This document shows positions 23,028 to 31,399 of a DNA stretch of 36,489 nucleotides, one piece after another. The notes beneath the pieces were generated by a model that was not told the origin of the DNA, did no database searches, and was given only the letters and a program-made list of their open reading frames with translations. The first letter of the stretch is position 1; each line of letters starts with the position of its first letter. The stretch is from Methanomassiliicoccaceae archaeon (GTDB lineage: Archaea; Thermoplasmatota; Thermoplasmata; Methanomassiliicoccales; Methanomethylophilaceae). The translations under genes were made by a program, and so were the position numbers. The stretch spans positions 1 through 36,489 of the forward strand of contig JAEEJP010000049.1 of NCBI GenBank assembly GCA_016281925.1, read 5' to 3'.

Positions 23028-26000
23028 ATGAGATGGAAAACAGCATTGATGGCGTTGTTCGCTTTGGTTATCGTGTCATCTGCGCTTTTAGCGGTATCCG
23101 ATGGGAATTCGGATGCCGACGCGCAGACTGCGGTCCCCGAACCGGACGGGGAAATCAAAACAGGCCAGACCGTAACAGTGAGGATCACGTCGGCAGAAGA
23201 AGGTATGATTTACAAATTCAAAGCCGACAGGGACGGGATCTTCAAATTCGAATCCTACGGAAACCAGGACACTTACGCGATCATCCTCGACCAATACGGG
23301 ACGATGGTGACGCGCGACGACGACAGCGGAAGCGGCAGGAACTTCAGATTCAGTCTGATCGCGGATGAAGGCGAGGTCTTCTACATCGCAACCACGCTCT
23401 ACACAGAGTCGGGGACCGGCAGCTTCACGATGGATGCGACCTACACAGGCGCATATTACAACGAACTGAAGACGGTGAATGTCACGAAACCCGGATCGTA
23501 CCTGCTGTTCGACAGCGGACTGACAGGCGACGAGGACTATGAACTGGACATCTTCGTCGATGAGAAGGAACACAGGAAGATAGGACGGTTCGACATGGGA
23601 TTCGAGCCGGAGAACGCCATCCTGACCGTATATGCCTACGACGTCGATGAGCAGTCCGGAGAAAGGGATGTCATCAAGCTCAGGGACCTCACCGACGAAA
23701 CCGAGACGGAATTGCCCGGGCAGTATCTCCACGGATCCGACGACGAATGGAGCACTTCCACCGTGCTGATAGACGGCAAATATCTGAAGAAAGGCCACTC
23801 CTACGCCATTTATGATTATGAGACGGAACCCGGATGGATAATCTGGATCAGGAACGTCTCCATCCAATTCTCCGGCGATCCCTACAATCTGGAGCTCAGC
23901 GCCGCCGTCTCCGGCACCGACGTCAGCCTGTCCCTCTCCGGAAAGCTCGCCCGCGGAACGTACGAAGTTGAGTACGGGATATACAGAACGGCCGACCTGG
24001 TGCACATCGCCACGATCAACAGCACAATCACCACGGATTCGGCAGGGAACTTCTCCGCCTCCGCGAAAAGCTCCATGGCCGGGAACTCCGCCGGCGTGTA
24101 CAAAGTCGATGCCTTGATCAGGACGGGGACCGCCCTGGTTACAACCGCCGGCTGCACGTTCAGCATGGACGGATATTCGATCAACTACAATCCGAACGGA
24201 GGATCCAACAACGTCCCGTCAGGCTCCACCTACGCCCCCGGAGACAAAGTCAAGGTGCTGTTCGACAAAATCCCGTCCAGAACCGGATATGCGTTCCTGG
24301 GATGGTCCGACAGCAAGACCGCGGCGGCCGCGAAATACACGGCAAACGGAACAGACACATTCACCATCACGAAGAACACCACGCTCTATGCCGTATGGCA
24401 GCAGTCCGACTTCGACGTTGGGACCGAGTTCACCGTCGGGAACCTCAGATACACCATGACGTCCGTGGATCCCGACCAGGCGTCGGTCACAGGCTATGTC
24501 TCGGGGCTGACTTCCGCCTCGATACCTGCCACAGTGACATACAAGAACCACAGCATAGCCGTGGTTTCGGTCGGTGAGAAGGCATTCTACGGATGCACGA
24601 CGCTCAAAACCCTCAGCGTATCCGCGCCTGCGATACTTCAGAAGGCGTTCGCCGGATGCACAGCGCTGACAACCGTCAAGCTGACCGGCGTGAAGAGCAT
24701 CGGCATGTATTCGTTCTACGGCTGCGAGGCGTTCGCTTCGGTCACGTTCGCGAAGGGCCTGACGGCTGTGGGAGCCTCTGCTTTCAACAAGATCCAGTTC
24801 TTCGACGGCGGAAATGCGGTTTCGGCTGCGAAAGACCTCGCCGGGAAGACGTTCACCGGCAAAGACGGCAGACTCACCAGCGGATCGGCGATAACCGTGG
24901 GGACCGAGTTCACCGTCAGCAACGTGAAATACACAGTCACGTCCGTCAGCCCAGCCTCGGCAAGCGCCACCGGCTTCGTATCCGGCATCAAAGCGGCATC
25001 CATCACGGCATCCGTGACATACAGCGGCCAATCCTTCGCGGTAGAATCCGTCGGCGAGAAAGCATTCTACGGATGCACTACGCTCACTTCCGCAAGCATA
25101 TCGGCTCCGGCTGTGCTTCAGAAGGCGTTCGCCGGATGCACGGCTCTGACCACCGTCAAGCTCACCGGCGTGAAGAGCATCGGAGCATACTCGTTCTTCG
25201 GCTGCGATGCCCTGACCTCGGTAGCTTTCGCCAAGGATCTGGCATCCGTCGGGGCTTCGTCCTTCAACAAAATCCAGTTCTTCGACGGCGGAAAAGCAGT
25301 ATCCGCGGCTAAAAGCCTCGCCGGAAAGACTTTCAAAGGCAGCGACGGAAAGCTGTATTACGGATCTTCGATAACCATAGGGACCGAGTTCACCGTCAGC
25401 AATGTGAAATACACAGTCACGTCCGTCAGCCCTACCTCTGCAAGCGCCACCGGCTTCGTATCCGGCATCAAAGCGGCATCCATCCCGGCATCCGTGACGT
25501 ATAACAGCCAGTCCTTCGCGGTAGAATCCGTCGGCGAGAAGGCTTTCTACGGATGTACGACTCTCGCTTCCGCTTCTGTTTCCGCGCCTTCGATACTTCA
25601 GAAAGCGTTCGCCGGATGCACGGCTCTGACCACCGTCAAGCTCACCGGAGTGAAGAGCATCGGAGCATACTCGTTCTTCGGCTGCGATGCCCTGACCTCG
25701 GTAGCTTTCGCCAAGGATCTGGCTTCTGTTGGGACCGCGGCATTCAGCAAAGTCCAATTCTTCGACAACGGAAAGTCGGTCTTGGCGACAGCCAAAAACC
25801 TCGCCGGGAAGACGTTCACCGGAAAGGACGGCAAGCTGTATTACGGCCCCGCAATCGCTCCGGGAACCGAATTCACCTCCTCCAGCATCAGATACAAGGT
25901 CGTTTCCGTGAATCCTGCGGCCGTGGATGCCGTCGGATACTCTTCCGGGATCAAATACCCGATCATCCCCGGGTCGGTCGCCTACAGCGGCATGACTTTC

Positions 26001-26882
26001 ACGGTGAGCTCCGTGGCCGAGAAAGCTTTTGCCGACTGCGCCACCGCGATCACCGTGAAGATCAGCGCTCCGACGATCGGCATGAAGGCTTTCGCCAACT
26101 GCACCGCCCTCAAGACGGTGAAGCTCCTGTCCTGCGAAAACATAGGCGCGTATGCGTTCTACGGGGACGGCGCGATATCGACCATTGAATTCTCGAAGGA
26201 TCTGAAATCGGCCGGGACATCCGCCTTCGGCAAACTGCAGTTCTCCAAGAACGGCAAGGACATATCCGCGGCCGCCGCCGACCTCGCCGGCAATGCGTTC
26301 ATCCTGTCCGGAGGCAAGCTGTGCGCCAAGGCACCCGAAGGGACCAGCGTCACCGTCGGCTCCCTCACCTATACGGTAACATCTGTGGCGCCGTACGAAG
26401 TCTCGGTCACAGGCTTCAAAGAAGGCCTGAAGAGCCTCACCGTCCCCGCATCCGTGTCCGTGTGGAAGCTTACCGCGGACGTGACTTCGATAGGCGACCA
26501 GGCTTTCCTCGGCTGCAAGACGCTGGCCACCGCCGACCTCGGCGACGTGAAATCCATAGGGTTCAAGGCCTTCGCAGGATGCACGGCGCTCAGAGCGGCC
26601 TGGATGTTCTCGGCCGAAAGCATCGGCGCCTACGCGTTCTACGGATGCAGCAAGATCACGGTCCTGGAGATCCCCGGCGTCAAAACTATAGGCGCCAGCG
26701 CATTCTCCGGATGCACCGGCCTTTCGTTCGCGTCCTTCTCCGGAGATCTGGCGGAAGTCGGCTCCAACGCCTTCTCCAAGGTCAAGTTCATGAAGGGAAC
26801 GGCCGAACTGACGGCCACAGCCAAGAACCTCGCCGGGAAGACGTTCGCCGGCGCTCCCGCCGTCCTTAAGCTCGTCTCCTGA
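23028..26882 (+). CDS. Giant secreted surface protein with BspA-type leucine-rich repeats
   Basis: A 1284-residue exported protein. Residues 1-~31 form a signal peptide (MRWKTALMALFALVIVSSALL) with a likely cleavage before the Asp-rich start. Residues ~40-135 resemble a prepeptidase C-terminal (PPC-like) beta domain. Residues ~383-459 are a Listeria-Bacteroides (InlB B-type) repeat: INYNPNGGSNN, RTGYAFLGWSD, TLYAVW. From residue 465 five copies of a ~160-residue unit follow, each with GTEFTV, EKAFYGC and AFAGCTAL-type BspA LRRs and an end motif DLAGKTF. No C-terminal membrane anchor is seen, so it may be secreted or held non-covalently. Start ATG 23028 fits the signal peptide and has GGGGGA upstream; the ~170-base leader after ATAAATC (22851) is long. 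Likely roles are adhesion or host and microbe contact, inferred from the families. Confidence 0.9.
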   Translation: MRWKTALMALFALVIVSSALLAVSDGNSDADAQTAVPEPDGEIKTGQTVTVRITSAEEGMIYKFKADRDGIFKFESYGNQDTYAIILDQYGTMVTRDDDSGSGRNFRFSLIADEGEVFYIATTLYTESGTGSFTMDATYTGAYYNELKTVNVTKPGSYLLFDSGLTGDEDYELDIFVDEKEHRKIGRFDMGFEPENAILTVYAYDVDEQSGERDVIKLRDLTDETETELPGQYLHGSDDEWSTSTVLIDGKYLKKGHSYAIYDYETEPGWIIWIRNVSIQFSGDPYNLELSAAVSGTDVSLSLSGKLARGTYEVEYGIYRTADLVHIATINSTITTDSAGNFSASAKSSMAGNSAGVYKVDALIRTGTALVTTAGCTFSMDGYSINYNPNGGSNNVPSGSTYAPGDKVKVLFDKIPSRTGYAFLGWSDSKTAAAAKYTANGTDTFTITKNTTLYAVWQQSDFDVGTEFTVGNLRYTMTSVDPDQASVTGYVSGLTSASIPATVTYKNHSIAVVSVGEKAFYGCTTLKTLSVSAPAILQKAFAGCTALTTVKLTGVKSIGMYSFYGCEAFASVTFAKGLTAVGASAFNKIQFFDGGNAVSAAKDLAGKTFTGKDGRLTSGSAITVGTEFTVSNVKYTVTSVSPASASATGFVSGIKAASITASVTYSGQSFAVESVGEKAFYGCTTLTSASISAPAVLQKAFAGCTALTTVKLTGVKSIGAYSFFGCDALTSVAFAKDLASVGASSFNKIQFFDGGKAVSAAKSLAGKTFKGSDGKLYYGSSITIGTEFTVSNVKYTVTSVSPTSASATGFVSGIKAASIPASVTYNSQSFAVESVGEKAFYGCTTLASASVSAPSILQKAFAGCTALTTVKLTGVKSIGAYSFFGCDALTSVAFAKDLASVGTAAFSKVQFFDNGKSVLATAKNLAGKTFTGKDGKLYYGPAIAPGTEFTSSSIRYKVVSVNPAAVDAVGYSSGIKYPIIPGSVAYSGMTFTVSSVAEKAFADCATAITVKISAPTIGMKAFANCTALKTVKLLSCENIGAYAFYGDGAISTIEFSKDLKSAGTSAFGKLQFSKNGKDISAAAADLAGNAFILSGGKLCAKAPEGTSVTVGSLTYTVTSVAPYEVSVTGFKEGLKSLTVPASVSVWKLTADVTSIGDQAFLGCKTLATADLGDVKSIGFKAFAGCTALRAAWMFSAESIGAYAFYGCSKITVLEIPGVKTIGASAFSGCTGLSFASFSGDLAEVGSNAFSKVKFMKGTAELTATAKNLAGKTFAGAPAVLKLVS
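24420..26882 (+). repeat. Five tandem ~480-bp coding repeats
   Basis: Units begin at 24420, 24900, 25380, 25863 and 26340 (480, 480, 483 and 477 bases, then the last). Units 2 and 3 are nearly identical at DNA level: over 25124-25243 against 25604-25723 I count one mismatch. Units 4 and 5 have diverged. The unit length and DNA identity point to recent duplication or gene conversion inside the gene. Confidence 0.95.
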
Positions 26883-26891
26883 GCGCAAACC

Positions 26892-26919
26892 GGGGGTTCC
26901 GGCCCCCATTCCCGTTTTT
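26892..26919 (+). terminator. Hairpin plus T-run after the surface protein gene
   Basis: GGGGG and CCCCC arms (26892-26907) with loop TTCCGG, followed by T5 at 26915-26919, starting 10 bases after the stop codon. Confidence 0.6.
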
Positions 26920-27013
26920 CCCTTCCTAAGGGGCACCGGAGAAAGGCATCCGCGCCCCGCCGGGACGGCATCGGATTTCCTATATGATGCGCGGACGCAA
27001 AAACAGCAACATA

Positions 27014-27023
27014 AAAATATATG
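27014..27023 (+). promoter_or_regulatory. TATA box of the beta-CASP RNase gene
   Basis: AAAAATATAT, predicting a start near 27045 and a ~110-base leader before ATG 27156. The leader holds a small GC hairpin, AGGGC-GGCAG-GCCCT at about 27054-27068. Confidence 0.5.
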
Positions 27024-27155
27024 CTTCCGATAGAGTGGCATCCTTATAATGTAGGGCGGCAGGCCCTGCGTCATCATCACAGTCAAGGGGACGCTTTGAG
27101 GCTTCCCTTCACAAAGCCCTCCTACCCGGAGGCATACGAAAAGGAGACCACTGAT

Positions 27156-28391
27156 ATGGACATGAAATTCAGATTCCTCGGCGGAGCCGATATGGTAGGC
27201 CGCATGGGGATGACAATGGAGGCCAAAGGGAGCACGTTCCTGGTCGAGTACGGGCTGAGCCCTACCAAACCGCCGGAATTCCCCCTTCCCGCGCCCAAAG
27301 TAGATTATGTGTTCCTCACCCACGCGCATCTCGACCACAGCGGGATGCTCCCCCAGGTGTGCGGAACCAACGACTGCAAGCTTTTCACCGCCCCCCTGAG
27401 CGCAGAGATCGGGGAGCTGATGATGAAAGACACCCTGAAAATCGCCAAGGCGGAGGACTATGTCCAGCCTTACACCGACATAGACATCAAAAAGACGATG
27501 GATTCCGTCGTCCCGATGAGATTCGGGGACACCATAACGCTCAACAACATCGACATCTCCATGATCGACGCGGGCCACATCCCCGGGGCGGCCATGTTCG
27601 AGTTCGAGAAGGACGTCAGAACCCTCTACACCGGAGACATACACACCGAAGCCCAGAAGCTGGTCAAAGGAGCCAAACCCCGGGACTGCACCAACCTCTT
27701 CATAGAGGGGACCTACGGCGGGCGCTACCACCCGTCCAGAAGGGAGACCGAGAAAAACTTCATGGACAAGATCAGGGAGGTCATCGAGCGCGGAGGGAAA
27801 GTGCTCATACCCTGCTTTGCGGTCGGAAGGACCCAGGAGATAATGGTCCTGCTCAAGAACCTCGGCTACGACATGTGGGTCGACGGCATGGGAAGGAAAG
27901 TCACCAACCTGTTCCTCAGATACGACGAGTATCTCAGGGAGCCCGGAGTCCTCAGGTCCGCCAGGAAGCGCTTCAACGAAGTCACCAACGGATACACCAG
28001 GAACGAGGCCAAGAAAGGCGAGATCATCGTCACCACCGGCGGAATGCTCGACGGAGGCCCCATCCTCGGCTACCTCAAGACCATCAAAGACGATCCCAAG
28101 AGCGCAATCCTTCTCGTGGGATACCAGGCGGAAGACACCAACGGCAGGATGCTCCTGGAGCAGGGCTGCGTCAGCATCGACGACGAGATCTGCAAGATCG
28201 AGTGCGAAGTCCAGAAATACGATTTCTCCGCGCACGCCGACCACGGCCAGATCGTCAGCTTCATCGAGAGATGCGACCCGGACAACGTCATCATAATGCA
28301 TTCGGACAACAGGGACCTCTTCCTCCCCGACCTTTCGGACTACAACGTCATCCTTCCGGAGACAGGGAAAGAATTCCATCTGGAGGTCTGA
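27156..28391 (+). CDS. Beta-CASP metallo-beta-lactamase RNase (aCPSF2-like)
   Basis: A 411-residue RNA-processing nuclease. The metal-binding motif THAHLDHSG, YTGDIHTE, the beta-CASP domain with LIPCFAVGRTQEIMVLL, the TTGGMLDGGP segment, FSAHADHGQ and the last conserved His in IIMHSDN are all present, so the enzyme should be active. There are no N-terminal KH domains, which separates it from aCPSF1 and fits aCPSF2-like proteins. ATG 27156 has AAAAGGAGA upstream, a strong ribosome-binding site. It is followed by the NadC-like gene after 5 bases. Confidence 0.9.
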   Translation: MDMKFRFLGGADMVGRMGMTMEAKGSTFLVEYGLSPTKPPEFPLPAPKVDYVFLTHAHLDHSGMLPQVCGTNDCKLFTAPLSAEIGELMMKDTLKIAKAEDYVQPYTDIDIKKTMDSVVPMRFGDTITLNNIDISMIDAGHIPGAAMFEFEKDVRTLYTGDIHTEAQKLVKGAKPRDCTNLFIEGTYGGRYHPSRRETEKNFMDKIREVIERGGKVLIPCFAVGRTQEIMVLLKNLGYDMWVDGMGRKVTNLFLRYDEYLREPGVLRSARKRFNEVTNGYTRNEAKKGEIIVTTGGMLDGGPILGYLKTIKDDPKSAILLVGYQAEDTNGRMLLEQGCVSIDDEICKIECEVQKYDFSAHADHGQIVSFIERCDPDNVIIMHSDNRDLFLPDLSDYNVILPETGKEFHLEV

Positions 28392-28396
28392 GGCCG

Positions 28397-29194
28397 ATGG
28401 ATCCCTCCGCGTTCCTCAAAGCCGATATCGGGAGATGCGATCTGGCCTCCGGGCTCGGCATCCCGGACATACGCGGCACGGCTCACATCATATGCTGCGA
28501 GGATGCCGTCGTCGCCGGGATCGACGAGGCCGCCGACGTGCTCTCGGCTTTGGAAGGCGACACGGAGCCTCTGGCCAAAGACGGGGAAAAGGTACGCGCT
28601 GGAACCCGCGTGATGTCGGTCTCCGGGCCGATAAACAAGATACTGGCCGGCGAAAGGACCGCGCTCGGGTTCCTGTCGGTTATGAGCGGAATCGCTTCGA
28701 ACACGGCGGATGCGATCGGAGCATCGGGCGGAAAGATAAGGATAGAGGCCCTGCCTTCAACGCCCGGATTCTTCGGATTCGAGATGAAAGCTGTAGCTGC
28801 CGGAGGGGGAGACCCCTACGTCTGCGGCCTGGATTCCATAGTATTCCTCAGAAGGGAGCATATCTCCGTCTGCGGAGGCGTCAGGAACGCCATGGCACGC
28901 GTGTCCAAGGCTTCTGTGGCGGTCAAGAAAACCGTCGAAGTCGTCAGCGCCGGAGAAGCCGAGGAAGCGACCGCTGCCGGGGCAGATATCATAAGAGCCC
29001 TGGATCTCAGCCCGGAAGCCGCCTCGAATGTATTCAAAGCGGCGAAGAAAGTCTCCGACCGCATTATCGTCGAGGTCTGCGGAGGCATAACGGCAGAGAA
29101 CGCCGCCGATTACGCCGGCAAAGCGGACGTCGCGGTCCTGGACCGTGCCCAGCGTCCGGCGGGCCCAGTCGGCTTCAAGCTGATTTTCTCCTGA
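28397..29194 (+). CDS. NadC/ModD-family protein with altered active site
   Basis: 265 residues with the fold of quinolinate phosphoribosyltransferase. AGERTALGFLSVMSGIASNTA matches the family GERxALNflqrlSGIAT, and VEVCGGITAENAADYA matches the C-terminal barrel strand. The substrate loops differ: LPSTPG (119-124) replaces TRKTxPG, GGGDPYVCGL (136-145) replaces the GGGxxHRxGL loop, and VFLRREH (149-155) replaces IKDNH. The last is reminiscent of ModD proteins, which have VFPEH there. It may therefore not make NAD precursors. It is co-transcribed with the beta-CASP RNase. Confidence 0.78.
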   Translation: MDPSAFLKADIGRCDLASGLGIPDIRGTAHIICCEDAVVAGIDEAADVLSALEGDTEPLAKDGEKVRAGTRVMSVSGPINKILAGERTALGFLSVMSGIASNTADAIGASGGKIRIEALPSTPGFFGFEMKAVAAGGGDPYVCGLDSIVFLRREHISVCGGVRNAMARVSKASVAVKKTVEVVSAGEAEEATAAGADIIRALDLSPEAASNVFKAAKKVSDRIIVEVCGGITAENAADYAGKADVAVLDRAQRPAGPVGFKLIFS

Positions 29195-29225
29195 TGAGGG
29201 CGGGGAAACCCCCTCATCCTTTTCC
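29193..29225 (+). terminator. Hairpin after the NadC-like gene
   Basis: GATGAGGG (29193-29200) pairs with CCCTCATC (29211-29218); the stem starts in the stop codon and is followed by CTTTTCC. Confidence 0.6.
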
Positions 29226-29235
29226 AAACCGACAA

Positions 29236-29243
29236 AATCTTTA
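29236..29243 (+). promoter_or_regulatory. TATA-like element of the small zinc protein gene
   Basis: AATCTTTAT about 27 bases before ATG 29268, consistent with a leaderless mRNA. Confidence 0.4.
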
Positions 29244-29267
29244 TCCGCGGCCTGCGATGGGCGTTGC

Positions 29268-29480
29268 ATGCCCATCAACCCGGAAGACTACACCTGCGAA
29301 TTCTGCGGGAAGACCTGCAAGAACATCATCTATGCCGCGTTCGTCTGCGACGACCCGGAATGCATCGAGAAAGCCAGGATCGCTCGCGGAGGGCCCGGAG
29401 GGCACATGAAGAGGAAAGCCGAGGGGAAGCCGATCATACCCGAGGACCTCGAGGCCGTGGTGGAAGGCAAATCCGAATGA
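29268..29480 (+). CDS. Small Cys-rich (zinc-finger-like) protein
   Basis: A 70-residue protein of unknown function. C10 and C13 (CEFC), C17, C27 and C32 could bind one zinc ion, and the C-terminal half is charged and probably extended (MKRKAEGKPIIPEDLEAV). It has its own promoter and terminators on both sides, which supports a real gene despite its size. I know no family for it. Confidence 0.7.
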   Translation: MPINPEDYTCEFCGKTCKNIIYAAFVCDDPECIEKARIARGGPGGHMKRKAEGKPIIPEDLEAVVEGKSE

Positions 29481-29481
29481 G

Positions 29482-29515
29482 CGGCGGACGGTCCGGTTCC
29501 CGCCGAGTTTTTTTT
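29482..29515 (+). terminator. Hairpin plus T8 after the small zinc protein gene
   Basis: CGGCGG (29482-29487) pairs with CCGCCG (29500-29505), followed by eight T at 29508-29515. Confidence 0.65.
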
Positions 29516-29525
29516 GAAGTAGAAC

Positions 29526-29543
29526 GGGCGGGACATCCCGCCC
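29526..29543. terminator. Perfect palindromic hairpin between convergent transcripts
   Basis: GGGCGGGA and TCCCGCCC around a 2-base centre, midway between the small zinc protein gene and the end of purH. It is followed by TTTTT on the plus strand and by a weaker pyrimidine-rich stretch on the minus strand. Confidence 0.5.
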
Positions 29544-29551
29544 CTGGTTTT

Positions 29552-31102
29552 TCAGTGCCTGAACACGCGGCATCCGGTGAAGACCATCGCCATGCCGTGC
29601 TCGTTGGCGGCATCGATGACCTCCTGGTCCCTGATGCTTCCGCCGGGCTGGATGATGGCCGTGACGCCTGCCGAAGCGGCCTCGTCGACCCCGTCCCTGA
29701 AGGGGAAGAAGGCATCGGACGCCATCACGCATCCTTTGGTGGGCTCGTTGGCCTTCATGGTGGCTATCTTCGCGGAATCCACGCGGCTCATCTGGCCTGC
29801 GCCTATTCCCACGGCGCGCTCCTCCCTGACGTAAACGACTGCGTTGGAGGTCACGTGCTTGGCGAGCTTCCACGCGAACATCAGAGCGGCTATCTCCGTC
29901 TCGGTGGGGGCGCGCTCGGTGACGACCTTGAGGTTCTTGGGATCGATAGGCACGTCCTCGTCGGTCTGGACGAGCATGCCGCCCTGGACCTTCTTCATCT
30001 TGTATTCCCTGTGCTTGGCGGCGGGGCATATGGGCGAGTTCGTCCTGAGGAGGCGGATGTTCTTCTTAGCCTCCATGATCTCGGCCGCTCCCGGCTCGTA
30101 ATCGGGGCAGATGACTGCCTCCACGAAATGCTGGGAGATCTCCTGGGCGGTGGCGACGTCGCAGTTCCTGTTGAGGCATATGACGCATCCGAACGCGGAA
30201 AGAGGGTCCACGTTGTACGCGGTCATGAAGGCGTCGTAGATGTTCCCGGCGGAAGCCAGCCCGCACGGGTTGGTGTGCTTCATGACGACCGCGGTAGGCT
30301 TCTCGAAGTCCATGCAGATGTCCAGGGCCTTGTCCAGATCCAGGATGTTGTTGTAGGAGAGCTGCTTCCCGTGGAGCTGCTCGGCCTTTGCTACGGTGGT
30401 CCCCGGAGTGAACGGGTCCTTGTAGAACGCCGCGGATTGGTTGGGGTTCTCCCCGTATCTGAGGTCCTCGACTTTCTCCAGCGGGATGGGGAACGATTCG
30501 GGGAATCCCTGGCAGAAGCGGGGGTACATGCGGGAAGCGATCATCGCATCATAGTTGGCGGTGACGACGAACGCCTCGGCCATCAGCCTTCCGAGGAGGT
30601 CCTCGGAGAGCTCGCCGGTGTCTTCGAGCTGGCCGAGGATGTTTCCGTACTGGGACGGGGAAGTCACGACGGCGACCGACTGCCAGTTCTTCGCGGCGGC
30701 GCGGATCATGCTGGGCCCGCCGATGTCGATGTTCTCGACGATGTCCTCGAAAGACGCGTTCTCCTTCAGGACCGTCTGCTTGAAAGGATAGAGGTTGATG
30801 ACGACCATATCGATGGGCTCGATCCCCTTGTCCTTGATCGCCTGCATATGCTCGGGGATGTCCCTGCGGGCGAGTATTCCGGCGTGGACCTTGGGATGAA
30901 GAGTTTTGACGCGGCCGTCGAGCATCTCGGGGAATCCGGTTATGTCGGACACTTCCGTAACCGCGATCCCGTTCTCCTTCAGAAGCCTGTACGTTCCACC
31001 CGTTGAGATTATATCGACTCCGAGGGAAGAAAGGGACCTGGCAAAATCCACGATCCCGGCCTTGTCGGAGACACTGATTATCGCTCTGCGAACTTTGGAC
31101 AA
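29552..31102 (-). CDS. purH: Bifunctional AICAR transformylase/IMP cyclohydrolase (bacterial-type PurH)
   Basis: The last two steps of IMP synthesis in a 516-residue protein. The MGS-like cyclohydrolase domain shows ISVSDKAGIVDFARSL, IISTGGTYRLL, GRVKTLHPKVHAGIL and INLYPFKQTV. The transformylase domain shows RYGENPNQSAAFY, GKQLSYNNILDLDKAL, VVMKHTNPCG and DAFFPFRDGVD. The start is TTG 31102, since it has GAGGAGGT six bases upstream and gives the normal N-terminus (SKVRRAIISVS); an ATG at 31162 lies in the leader. It needs 10-formyl-tetrahydrofolate, in line with folD. Many archaea use PurP and PurO instead. The long upstream leader holds a terminator-like hairpin. Confidence 0.96.
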   Translation of the reverse strand: MSKVRRAIISVSDKAGIVDFARSLSSLGVDIISTGGTYRLLKENGIAVTEVSDITGFPEMLDGRVKTLHPKVHAGILARRDIPEHMQAIKDKGIEPIDMVVINLYPFKQTVLKENASFEDIVENIDIGGPSMIRAAAKNWQSVAVVTSPSQYGNILGQLEDTGELSEDLLGRLMAEAFVVTANYDAMIASRMYPRFCQGFPESFPIPLEKVEDLRYGENPNQSAAFYKDPFTPGTTVAKAEQLHGKQLSYNNILDLDKALDICMDFEKPTAVVMKHTNPCGLASAGNIYDAFMTAYNVDPLSAFGCVICLNRNCDVATAQEISQHFVEAVICPDYEPGAAEIMEAKKNIRLLRTNSPICPAAKHREYKMKKVQGGMLVQTDEDVPIDPKNLKVVTERAPTETEIAALMFAWKLAKHVTSNAVVYVREERAVGIGAGQMSRVDSAKIATMKANEPTKGCVMASDAFFPFRDGVDEAASAGVTAIIQPGGSIRDQEVIDAANEHGMAMVFTGCRVFRH

Positions 31103-31200
31103 TGGTATACCTCCTCTTTCGAGGCTGCCATACTCATGTATGCACCGTAAGAATCGCTTCATCGTTAAAGGGACTTTCGCAATCGCCGGAAATCATGCGC

Positions 31201-31296
31201 AAAAAAGTCGGGCACGGTTAAAGGGGACCGCACCCGGAAGCGGTTTGGGATCGAATACCGCCGGTGGCATCTGCTTTCCAACGGCTATATTCTGGG
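31201..31296 (-). ncRNA. Candidate small RNA or purH leader attenuator
   Basis: Starting about 25 bases after a TATA box, this ~95-nt segment can form GCCGuUGG/CCAcCGGC (one mismatch), an overlapping alternative stem GCGGU/ACCGC, and a final 10-bp stem CGGGUGCGGU (31236-31227) with ACCGUGCCCG (31218-31209) around an 8-base loop. AC and six U (31206-31201) follow. A stem plus U-run is a terminator design, and the two early stems share bases, so they could switch. It is not a known RNA family to me. The boundaries are predicted from the TATA box and the U-run only. Confidence 0.45.
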
Positions 31297-31316
31297 GCCC
31301 CTATTATCTTTACATG

Positions 31317-31324
31317 ATATATAA
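31317..31324 (-). promoter_or_regulatory. TATA box upstream of the structured leader and purH
   Basis: Minus-strand TTATATAT, placing a transcription start near 31296. This would give purH a leader of nearly 200 bases, unusual among these mostly short-leader genes. Confidence 0.5.
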
Positions 31325-31391
31325 TGTTGTCTGACGCATTTTTGTGCATGCTGGATGCATTGAACGCCTATGCCAAATGTGCCTGAACATA

Positions 31392-31399
31392 CTATTTAA
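31392..31399 (+). promoter_or_regulatory. TATA box of the METTL5-csl4-thiI-like operon
   Basis: CTATTTAA, giving a start near 31420 and a leader of about 45 bases to ATG 31466. Confidence 0.5.

Noticed and set aside
24420-26882. CRISPR array or satellite DNA
   Set aside because: The periodic repeats are 480 bp, in frame and entirely coding; there are no short repeats with unique spacers.
24219-28379. Very long open frame on the minus strand opposite the surface protein and beta-CASP genes
   Set aside because: It mirrors two well-supported plus-strand genes, has no recognisable domain, crosses their intergenic terminator and promoter, and mimics the repeats of the opposite strand. It is a shadow caused by codon bias.
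31201-31300. tRNA or other standard RNA gene
   Set aside because: A T-loop-like TTCGATC is present on the minus strand, but no acceptor or anticodon stem can be fitted. Kept only as a structured leader or small RNA candidate.
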